Of a stretch of DNA of 40,631 nt, positions 18,320 to 24,493 are shown piece by piece. The DNA lies in assembly GCA_946402315.1 (NCBI GenBank), contig CAMIWC010000003.1, forward strand, positions 76,879 through 117,509, read 5' to 3'. The position numbers were made by a program, and so were the translations under genes. Each line of letters starts with the position of its first letter. Position 1 is the stretch's first letter. The stretch comes from an uncultured Clostridium sp. (GTDB lineage Bacteria; Bacillota_I; Bacilli_A; RF39; UBA660). The notes below the pieces were generated by a model, which saw only the letters and a list, made by a program, of their open reading frames with translations, searched no databases and was not told the DNA's origin.

Positions 18320-19873
18320 ATGGATGAGGCTACAAAGAATGAAATGCCTACAAACGAAGTAAAAGAAGAAGAAAAAGTAGTAGAAAGTGCTACTAAAGTA
18401 GTACAAACAGATACTGGTGCTAAAGATGGACAAAATAAATGTCCTAAATGTGGATCAACTGATATATCTACAAGTATTAAAGCTGGTCGCTTAAGATGTA
18501 ATTTCTGTCGTTTTGAATTTGAACCTGAAAAGGTAGAAGGATTAGAAACTGATATTTCTAAACTAGAAGGACAAGTTATGGCATCTGGAGCATCAGATAT
18601 TATTGCAGATACTAAAGATGTATTAACATTTAAATGTAGTAGTTGTGGAGCAGAAGTAGTAATTGATACTAAAGATGCTTTACAAGCAAGATGTCACTGG
18701 TGTCGTAATACTTTGTCTGTTAATCAACAAATTCCAAATGGAGCTGTTCCAGATGTAGTTTTACCTTTTGCTATTACTAAAGATCAAGCAAGAGCTAAAA
18801 TAGAAGAATTTGTAGGTAAGAGAAAATTTTTTGCTCATCCAATATTTACAAAAGAATTCAATGCTAATAACGTTATGGGTGTATATTTCCCATATATGTT
18901 AGTTGATGTTAATGCCCATGCTGATTTCAAAGGTGAAGGTGAACATCAAACAGGAATGTATTATGTCAGTGTTGGAGAAAATAGAAGAGAACCTCGATAT
19001 AATGCTGATAGATATCATGTAGAACGTGATTTTGATATTACTATTAATGGTTTATCTATTGAATCTAATTCATCTAGATTAGATAATACAGATAAAACTA
19101 AAACTAATAATATTATTAATTCTATTATGCCTTTTGATACTGATAAATGTGTTAAGTATAATGCAAACTATTTAAATGGTTACACTTCTGAAAGAAGAGA
19201 TACTAACGTTGAAGGTCTTAAGACAATGGTAGATAAACAATCTAAAGATATTGCTAGGTTTGCTGCTAATGATTATTTAAAGAATTATGATAGAGGAGTT
19301 AAGTGGGATACCCAAAACTTTAATATTAAAGGACAACAATGGGTAACTGCATATCTTCCTGTATGGTTATATAGTTATTATCAAAAAGATAAAAATCTAA
19401 TGCATTATGTTGCAGTTAATGCAAGAACACAAGAAACTATGGGTAGTGTACCTATTAACTATACTAAGCTAACTATTGTATCACTTATAGTAGAAGTAAT
19501 TTGTTTCTTTGCATTCTTAACTAATATCCTAGATGATTATAGTTTCGTATTCTTATTAGGTGGAATTATATTCTTCTTTGTTATGAAAGGTAGATATAGA
19601 AATTCATCTGCTAGACATGATTATGAAAATACTACTAAAAAGAATGTTACTAATATGAAGACTGTGGATAATTTTTTAAAGAGTTATAAAGGTCTTAAAA
19701 ATTCTAGAATAGAAGGACAAAATAACTATAGTCTTGAAGGAAATAACAATAAAGATGTAGTTAGTGCTTTAGGTAAAGCTTTAATTGGTTCACCTACTGC
19801 AGATAATGATCTTGTTGGATTTGTAAAAGACTTAGATAAAAATAAAGATAAAGTTAAAGAAGATAACAAATAA
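18320..19873 (+). CDS. Double zinc-ribbon membrane protein (TFIIB-type ribbon, YdjG-like)
   Basis: The 517-residue protein has two zinc ribbons: Cys 41/44/60/63 (CPKCG...CNFC) and Cys 106/109/125/128 (CSSCG...CHWC). A large middle domain follows (residues about 135-375, with PFAITKDQARAKIEEFVGKR, a transfer-type sequence common in this family), then two membrane segments at about 384-402 and 409-428. The C-terminal tail is polar and cytoplasmic-looking. Such ribbon-membrane proteins typically sit beside SPFH/YdjI proteins in Gram-positive bacteria. It lies one base after the SPFH stop, without a strong RBS of its own, implying coupling. The stop is inside a 12-base-pair hairpin. Confidence 0.85.
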   Translation: MDEATKNEMPTNEVKEEEKVVESATKVVQTDTGAKDGQNKCPKCGSTDISTSIKAGRLRCNFCRFEFEPEKVEGLETDISKLEGQVMASGASDIIADTKDVLTFKCSSCGAEVVIDTKDALQARCHWCRNTLSVNQQIPNGAVPDVVLPFAITKDQARAKIEEFVGKRKFFAHPIFTKEFNANNVMGVYFPYMLVDVNAHADFKGEGEHQTGMYYVSVGENRREPRYNADRYHVERDFDITINGLSIESNSSRLDNTDKTKTNNIINSIMPFDTDKCVKYNANYLNGYTSERRDTNVEGLKTMVDKQSKDIARFAANDYLKNYDRGVKWDTQNFNIKGQQWVTAYLPVWLYSYYQKDKNLMHYVAVNARTQETMGSVPINYTKLTIVSLIVEVICFFAFLTNILDDYSFVFLLGGIIFFFVMKGRYRNSSARHDYENTTKKNVTNMKTVDNFLKSYKGLKNSRIEGQNNYSLEGNNNKDVVSALGKALIGSPTADNDLVGFVKDLDKNKDKVKEDNK

Positions 19874-19885
19874 GTTATCTTCTTT
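19856..19885 (+). terminator. 12-bp perfect hairpin after the zinc-ribbon gene
   Basis: AAAGAAGATAAC (19856-19867), loop AAATAA carrying the stop codon, GTTATCTTCTTT (19874-19885). The T-tract is poor (TTTGATTAAT), so it may attenuate rather than terminate expression of the gene at 19903. Confidence 0.7.
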
Positions 19886-19902
19886 GATTAATAGAGGAGA
19901 AT

Positions 19903-20463
19903 ATGAATAATAAAATATTCAAATTATTATGTAGTATTCCAGTAATACTTGTAGCAATCTATTTTATACCGTTTTTAGGCGTATGTTTAATGATATTCAG
20001 ATATTTTATCTATCATAATGAAAAAGGCTTTAAAATGCCTATTACGTTAGTTATAACAGGTATTATTATATTAATCCCTAAAGTATTAGAATCAATTATA
20101 AGAAATTTTAAATTAAAAGTAGAAATACCATATTTAAATGATATTTTAAGTTATGAATTATATCCTAACTTAATTAAATATAGTAAGTTATTAATTACTT
20201 TAGGTATTATATTCTTAATATTATCTTATATAATTAAAAATTTATTAAATAGGGTAGGAAATAAAATAGAAAGTAAAGTAAATGACTTTGTGGAAGAAGA
20301 ACATAATAGAAGCCAAGAAAACGATTTAAAAATCAAAGAAAAACAAGAAAAAGCTAAGAATACTCACGCAGTACATTGTCCTTACTGTGGAGCAGTTACT
20401 ATATTAACTGAACAAACTGGAATATGTAAGTTTTGTCGTAAACCAATAGAGTACAAAAAATAA
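19903..20463 (+). CDS. Small membrane protein with C-terminal zinc ribbon
   Basis: The 186-residue protein has hydrophobic segments at about 9-33, 46-64 and 95-112, a charged helical region (residues 115-152), and a C-terminal ribbon C159/C162/C175/C178 (HCPYCGAVTILTEQTGICKFC). The layout is the reverse of the 18320 protein, where ribbons come first. It starts at ATG after GAGGAG, 29 bases past the upstream stop. Together the proteins at 17101, 18320 and 19903 look like one envelope-associated set, but the function of this member is not known to me. Confidence 0.8.
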   Translation: MNNKIFKLLCSIPVILVAIYFIPFLGVCLMIFRYFIYHNEKGFKMPITLVITGIIILIPKVLESIIRNFKLKVEIPYLNDILSYELYPNLIKYSKLLITLGIIFLILSYIIKNLLNRVGNKIESKVNDFVEEEHNRSQENDLKIKEKQEKAKNTHAVHCPYCGAVTILTEQTGICKFCRKPIEYKK

Positions 20464-20478
20464 TGTACTCTTTTTTAT
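20448..20478 (+). terminator. Intrinsic terminator of the SPFH block
   Basis: AGAGTACA (20448-20455), loop with the stop codon, TGTACTCT (20464-20471), then T-tract. A TATAAT at 20487-20492 follows and probably starts the next gene. Confidence 0.88.
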
Positions 20479-20515
20479 TTTTATTTTATAATAATTTTAG
20501 AAAGCAAGTGATATT

Positions 20516-21334
20516 ATGAAATTAAGAGATCTTACAGACGAGGAAATAAAACTTCTCCAAGATTTTGCTAGAAACAACCGTATGTATGTTCAAAGACAAG
20601 CAAATCCATCTATTTTAAATTATTATTTTAAAGATCGTCCAGGACAAGATTCAAGACAAGAACAAATGTACGATTGGTTAAGAATAAGACCTAATGAAGA
20701 TAGTATATATCATTTGACTGCAAAAGATATTGTTGAAGAGTATGGAAAAGATTTCTTGAAAGCTGTAAGAATTATTGAAGTAGGAAGTGGATTCTTACCA
20801 ACTTTATCTGAAAGATTACTAGAATTAGTTCCTGAAATAAGTAGAATAGATGTATATGATCCTGTTTTATATACAACTATATTTGATAGTAATTTAGAAA
20901 GAAGAAACAGATTAGAAAAGATGGTTCTAATAAATGAACCATTTACTCCAGAAGTACCAATAGATAGCAAAAAACCATCTCTAATTATTTCAAGGCATCC
21001 ATGTCCAGGAACACCAGCTATTATTGATGTAGCAGGGGAGAAGAAGTCAGTAGAGCTATACTGTGTATTGTGTCGATGCAATACCAAACAAATGAGAGAA
21101 GGTACCCTATCATACTATACTGATAGAAGAATAATTAATGGTCCTAATTATTCTCCTAAGATACATATCATCGGACAAGGAAATTTAGAAGAAGAGGGTT
21201 TCGATTTTAAATGGTATGATCAAACATATTATTCTTTAAAAAAGTATAGACCAGAAGTAATATCAAAAAAACTAAAACAATTTGGGCAAAGAGAAGATAC
21301 TGTAATACTCACTAATCCTACTAGACTAAAATAA
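20516..21334 (+). CDS. Methyltransferase-fold protein B, paralogue of the 16214 gene
   Basis: The 272-residue soluble protein has a helical N-terminal 80 residues and a Rossmann glycine loop IIEVGSGFLPTL at 86-97, with VYDP at 113-116. The later part is unusual for a methyltransferase: a Cys cluster (SRHPCPGTP then YCVLCRC) and a basic C-terminus (KKYRPEVISKKLKQFGQRED). The glycine-loop block aligns with protein A, so both probably descend from one gene, now flanking the SPFH block. It has its own TATAAT (20487-20492) and terminator and is the last + strand gene before the orientation switch. Substrate unknown. Confidence 0.75.
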   Translation: MKLRDLTDEEIKLLQDFARNNRMYVQRQANPSILNYYFKDRPGQDSRQEQMYDWLRIRPNEDSIYHLTAKDIVEEYGKDFLKAVRIIEVGSGFLPTLSERLLELVPEISRIDVYDPVLYTTIFDSNLERRNRLEKMVLINEPFTPEVPIDSKKPSLIISRHPCPGTPAIIDVAGEKKSVELYCVLCRCNTKQMREGTLSYYTDRRIINGPNYSPKIHIIGQGNLEEEGFDFKWYDQTYYSLKKYRPEVISKKLKQFGQREDTVILTNPTRLK

Positions 21335-21337
21335 ATC

Positions 21338-21368
21338 ACCCTACTTTAAAACTAGAGTAGGGTTTTTA
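21338..21368 (+). terminator. Intrinsic terminator of methyltransferase-like gene B
   Basis: ACCCTACT (21338-21345), 10-base loop, AGTAGGGT (21356-21363), TTTTT. Confidence 0.9.
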
Positions 21369-21373
21369 TATAT

Positions 21374-21483
21374 ATACCTTATATTATATATAATATGGTT
21401 ATTATATTATAACCTTATTAAAATATATAATAAGGTTAATACACGCGTTATAACCTTATTTAAATAATATAATAAGGTTATAA
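21374..21483. repeat. Cluster of AACCTTATT inverted repeats
   Basis: Two perfect hairpins: TAACCTTATTA (21410-21420) with TAATAAGGTTA (21428-21438), and TTATAACCTTATT (21448-21460) with AATAAGGTTATAA (21471-21483). Between them lies the only GC-rich hexamer here, ACGCGT. Just upstream, 21374-21402 is a degenerate copy (ACCTTATA...ATATGGTTAT). The order AACCTTATT/AATAAGGTT repeated twice is far more regular than AT-rich background. No ORF crosses it. Confidence 0.85.
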
Positions 21484-21622
21484 GCATACATGATTGTCTA
21501 TGAGCTCGAACTCAAGCTCATTCATACATTACAAGCACTACATCGTAGTGTTTTCTTATGTGTTTTGGTTCTCTCTATCAAGAAGACTAATCTAATTACC
21601 AAGAACAAAATTTATAGCTTAA
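21484..21622. other. Gene-free structured stretch between repeats and dif
   Basis: No credible ORF. It contains an inverted repeat ATGAGCT (21500-21506) / AGCTCAT (21515-21521) and a hairpin CACTAC-ATC-GTAGTG (21536-21550) followed by TTTT, which would terminate a + strand transcript. A short RNA ending near 21555 is possible, but I see no convincing promoter. The rest, to 21622, is featureless. Confidence 0.4.
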
Positions 21623-21650
21623 AAGCAACATAATATCAATTATAGGAAGT
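21623..21650 (-). other. dif: Candidate dif site (Xer recombination, chromosome terminus)
   Basis: Read on the minus strand, the 28 bases start with ACTTCCTATAA, an 11-base XerC-type arm, then a six-base centre TTGATA, then TTATGTTGCTT as the XerD-type arm. Against the Firmicutes dif sequence as I remember it (B. subtilis ACTTCCTAGAA / TATATA / TTATGTAAACT), 21 of 28 positions agree; against the form with T at position 9, 22 of 28. Mismatches are confined to the centre and the outer end of the XerD arm. It lies in the convergent intergenic region where gene orientation flips, exactly where dif is expected, and a Xer recombinase is encoded at 14140. Confidence 0.75.
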
Positions 21651-21661
21651 TAATCTTCGAA

Positions 21662-21687
21662 TAAAAAAGATAGTTTAATAGACTATC
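21662..21687 (-). terminator. Intrinsic terminator of the PP2C-like gene
   Basis: On the minus strand GATAGT, seven-base loop, ACTATC, then six T. The stop codon (21685-21683) is in the first arm. Confidence 0.85.
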
Positions 21688-22375
21688 CTTTTTTTATTCT
21701 TAGTACGTTAGCACCAATATCAGTATCTTGATCTACATCAGTTAGTAAGGTTCTGACTTTATTTACAGCACTCATGTTAATCATTGATACTGCTTCAATA
21801 TCACGTATTCTTATATCATCAGGAACTAGATATATTTCTTCAATTCCTGAGTAGTAAAAATATGATCCATGTGATTCTTCTAAAGATGCACCAGAGTTAC
21901 ATCCAGCACCCATAAAGGTTACATCATATACTCCAATTCCTTCCATTGGTTTAAGATATATTCTTAAGTCACCAACGTTATATAATACTACATCTCCTTC
22001 TCCATTTGAGATAGCAAATCCAAATGATGTTTTAGCTCCATATAAAGATGCTTGTCTCATATTGCTAACAATAGATGCCATTCTTTCGCTATACTTAGAT
22101 GAATTAATATCAGTTTCTCTTTCGTATCTAAACCATTCAGTAAATCTAGAAATAAGCTTTTGACTGTTTTCTTTATTATTACTTTGAGCCATAGCCATTA
22201 ATTTTAAATCTTGGTCATACTTATTCTCTACTCTACCAGATACTAAGAAGCTTCCGTAGATTGTATTTGTTTCAGAGTCACCAGTAATAACTTTACCTGC
22301 ATATTCTGATTTAACTAATTTTACTTCTTGAGGTATTAAACTATTAAACCAATCTCTTAAAGAAAAATTCTTCAT
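21683..22375 (-). CDS. Divergent PP2C-like (PPM) phosphatase-fold protein
   Basis: The 230-residue soluble protein has three stretches recalling PPM phosphatases: SGRVENKYDQD (46-56) like the N-terminal G-x-V-R-x-N-x-D motif, SFGFAISNGEGDVVLYNVGDLRIYL (about 117-141) like the central NxGDSRxY motif, and DTDIGANVLRIKK at the end like the final DNxTxxxV strand. The usual metal-binding DGxGG motif is not evident, so activity is doubtful. I offer the fold assignment as inference. Promoter: extended -10 TG-A-TATAAT (minus strand, 22414-22409) and AAAGGAG before the ATG. It is the first gene on the right of the dif region. Confidence 0.55.
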   Translation of the reverse strand: MKNFSLRDWFNSLIPQEVKLVKSEYAGKVITGDSETNTIYGSFLVSGRVENKYDQDLKLMAMAQSNNKENSQKLISRFTEWFRYERETDINSSKYSERMASIVSNMRQASLYGAKTSFGFAISNGEGDVVLYNVGDLRIYLKPMEGIGVYDVTFMGAGCNSGASLEESHGSYFYYSGIEEIYLVPDDIRIRDIEAVSMINMSAVNKVRTLLTDVDQDTDIGANVLRIKKG

Positions 22376-22408
22376 ATACTATCTCTCCTTTCCGTCCAAT
22401 ATGTTGAT

Positions 22409-22417
22409 ATTATATCA
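22409..22417 (-). promoter_or_regulatory. Extended -10 promoter of the PP2C-like gene
   Basis: Minus-strand TG-A-TATAAT. The predicted start is about 27 bases upstream of the ATG, with AAAGGAGAG between. Confidence 0.55.
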
Positions 22418-22450
22418 TAAAAAGCCTTATATAAAAAGGAAAAACGCCAA

Positions 22451-22475
22451 TAAAAAAAGATATCTTTCGATATCT
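22451..22475 (-). terminator. Intrinsic terminator of the HTH regulator gene
   Basis: Minus strand AGATATC-GAAA-GATATCT followed by seven T. The GAAA tetraloop supports a stable hairpin. Confidence 0.85.
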
Positions 22476-22476
22476 C

Positions 22477-23244
22477 TTATACTTTTCTAGATTGAATTTC
22501 AGCTATTTTTTCTAATACTTCTTTAGCATTGTCTTCATTGATTTCATTATATCCTAATTCTCTTAATGCTTGTACTTTTGCTGTATTAAGTTCTTGTGTA
22601 CGACTTAACTTTTCTTCATTCTTATGTTCAATATCTTGTACAAATCTTTGATGTGATTCTGCTAGCTTAGATTTAGAAGCACCACCATTATTATATAAAG
22701 TTAATCCAGAGAATAAGATACTTTCGAAGATAAATTGTTGTTCTTTATTAAAAGCAAATTCCATTGGATCAGTAAATCCCATAGATTTAGACATATATGC
22801 AAGTATATATTTAAGTTCTGGGTTAGTCTCCATTGATCTTAAATAATGATATAAATATAAATATGCATTATATGTTTCTTTAGTTTGATCATCTTGTAAT
22901 TTTTCTTTCAATAAATTGATTATGTCACTAAGAAGTTCTTGTTCCTTTTTATTAAATCCTTTAAGATCAGCTATTATCTCACGATCTCCTGAATCTTTAA
23001 CTCCATCATTAAGTCTTCCTTCAACAGCCATGATATAACTACTATCTATAGTTAGATTTTCAAGGTCTTTTTCTTCTTTAATATCTAATAGGCTTAATAA
23101 TTTTGTAACTTTTTCTTTAGGCCAATCACTAAGTGAAGATAATGCTAAATAGTTATATAACATTTGACGTGAAACTCCTAAATATTTAGCAAGTCTTACC
23201 TTTGATATACCTAACTCATTTAATATGCTACCTAATTTCTCCAT
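22477..23244 (-). CDS. HTH (XRE-type) DNA-binding regulator with helical C-terminal domain
   Basis: The 255-residue protein opens with a Cro/CI-type helix-turn-helix (LNELGISKVRLAKYLGVSRQ, residues about 8-27, then MLYNYLALSS). The rest is almost entirely helical, with a charged middle (DLKGFNKKEQELLSDIINLL) and a long C-terminal helix (LNTAKVQALRELGYNEINED...). It may sense a ligand or oligomerise there; no sensor domain recognised. The promoter overlaps a small palindrome (23283-23295), suggesting autoregulation. Neighbours do not define its targets; the adjacent PP2C-like gene has a separate promoter. Confidence 0.75.
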   Translation of the reverse strand: MEKLGSILNELGISKVRLAKYLGVSRQMLYNYLALSSLSDWPKEKVTKLLSLLDIKEEKDLENLTIDSSYIMAVEGRLNDGVKDSGDREIIADLKGFNKKEQELLSDIINLLKEKLQDDQTKETYNAYLYLYHYLRSMETNPELKYILAYMSKSMGFTDPMEFAFNKEQQFIFESILFSGLTLYNNGGASKSKLAESHQRFVQDIEHKNEEKLSRTQELNTAKVQALRELGYNEINEDNAKEVLEKIAEIQSRKV

Positions 23245-23267
23245 AATCTTTTACCCTCCATAATTTA

Positions 23268-23295
23268 ATTTTATCATTTCTATTGACAATGTCAA
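23268..23295 (-). promoter_or_regulatory. Promoter of the HTH gene with palindrome over the -35
   Basis: Minus strand TTGACA (23295-23290), 16-base spacer, TAAAAT (23273-23268). The -35 lies in the palindrome TTGAC-AAT-GTCAA (23283-23295), a plausible operator for the protein itself. Confidence 0.6.
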
Positions 23296-23310
23296 GTGTA
23301 AAGTAAAATT

Positions 23311-24417
23311 TTATAGTAGATACCAAAGTTTTTCTTGATTTTTTCTAACTTCTTTGATAATACCCCCGCCAAGGCATTGTTCTCCCAAATAGAAAACACA
23401 TGCTTGTCCTGGGGTTACTGACTTAATATTATCGTATTTAACCAAGATATTACCATCATCTAAGTATTCTAATTCAACTGGATAATCATCAGCTCTATAT
23501 CTAAATTTAGCCGTACATTTAGTAGGTCTCTTATCACAGTTAAAGTTAATGTCTTCAACAAGACAACTATCAGATAATAAATATTCATTATCTTCACCAA
23601 GGGCAACATATAAAATGTTTTTATCTAGATTTTTACCTACTACAAACATTCTATTTTCATATCCACCAATATCTAATCCTCTTCTTTGACCAATAGTGTA
23701 GTACATAAGTCCTATATGCTCCCCTACTCTTTCACCAGTTTCAATATTTATAATGTCACCTTTTTGATTAGGTAAGTAATTCTTTAAGAATTCTTTGAAA
23801 TTTCTTTCTCCAATGAAACATATACCGGTAGAATCTTTCTTTTTAGCAGTTACTAAATTATATTGTTCAGCAATTCTTCTTACTTCAGGTTTTTCTATAT
23901 CACCTAAAGGAAAGATTACATTTTTTAATTGTTCTCTACTTAATTGAGATAAGAAATAAGTTTGATCTTTATTTTTATCTTTACTACGGTATAAATCTCC
24001 ATCTACCATTTTAGCATAATGACCTGTTGCGATATAATCTGCTCCAAGACGTTCTGCTTCTTTAATAAAGCAATCAAATTTAATATATTTATTACACATT
24101 ATATCAGGATTAGGAGTTCTACCTTTATTTAATTCATCTAAGAAATAAGTAAATACATAATCCCAATATTCTTTAACAAAATCTATTCTATGAAGCGGAA
24201 TACCTATAGTTTCACATACTTTAATAGCATCATTATAATCTTCTTCTTGAGGACATATATTATTGTTTAATGTAGGATTACCTAGAATATCATTATTTAC
24301 ACTAGCATCCCAATTACGCATAAACAGTCCTTCTACATCATATCCTTGTTCTTTTAATAGGATTGCTGCTACAGAAGAATCTACTCCTCCACTCATACCA
24401 ATAATAACTTTTTTCAT
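23311..24417 (-). CDS. mnmA: tRNA-specific 2-thiouridylase MnmA
   Basis: MnmA adds sulfur to U34 of tRNA-Lys, -Glu and -Gln. The 368-residue protein has the ATP PP-loop SGGVDSS at residues 9-15, catalytic Cys108 (NPDIMCNKYIKF) and the second Cys200 (STGICFIGERNF), so the thiolation disulfide pair is intact. The TGHYAK and FLSQL motifs are also present. Promoter: minus-strand extended -10 TG-T-TATAAT (24441-24436) with a leader of about 12 bases and GGAAGTGAT before the ATG. No clear terminator lies between it and the HTH gene promoter. Confidence 0.97.
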   Translation of the reverse strand: MKKVIIGMSGGVDSSVAAILLKEQGYDVEGLFMRNWDASVNNDILGNPTLNNNICPQEEDYNDAIKVCETIGIPLHRIDFVKEYWDYVFTYFLDELNKGRTPNPDIMCNKYIKFDCFIKEAERLGADYIATGHYAKMVDGDLYRSKDKNKDQTYFLSQLSREQLKNVIFPLGDIEKPEVRRIAEQYNLVTAKKKDSTGICFIGERNFKEFLKNYLPNQKGDIINIETGERVGEHIGLMYYTIGQRRGLDIGGYENRMFVVGKNLDKNILYVALGEDNEYLLSDSCLVEDINFNCDKRPTKCTAKFRYRADDYPVELEYLDDGNILVKYDNIKSVTPGQACVFYLGEQCLGGGIIKEVRKNQEKLWYLL

Positions 24418-24435
24418 AGAATCACTTCCGAAATA

Positions 24436-24444
24436 ATTATAACA
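24436..24444 (-). promoter_or_regulatory. Extended -10 promoter of mnmA
   Basis: Minus strand TG-T-TATAAT, about 12 bases of leader before the mnmA ATG. Confidence 0.6.
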
Positions 24445-24464
24445 AAATACTTATATTTAAACAA

Positions 24465-24492
24465 ATAAAAAGAGTATTTAAAATACTCTTTT
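24465..24492 (-). terminator. Intrinsic terminator of the serpin gene
   Basis: Minus strand AGAGTATT / AATACTCT stem (24471-24478 with 24482-24489) flanked by A and T tracts, directly after the stop codon. Confidence 0.85.
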
Positions 24493-24493
24493 A

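Noticed and set aside
21374-21402. First palindrome (ACCTTATA...ATATGGTTAT) considered as dif
   Set aside because: AT-rich palindrome without the ACTTCC arm; the site at 21623-21650 matches far better.
21335-21682. Prophage or integrative element attachment region
   Set aside because: No integrase, tRNA end or flanking direct repeats; the only recombinase nearby is a chromosomal XerD-type protein beside deoB.
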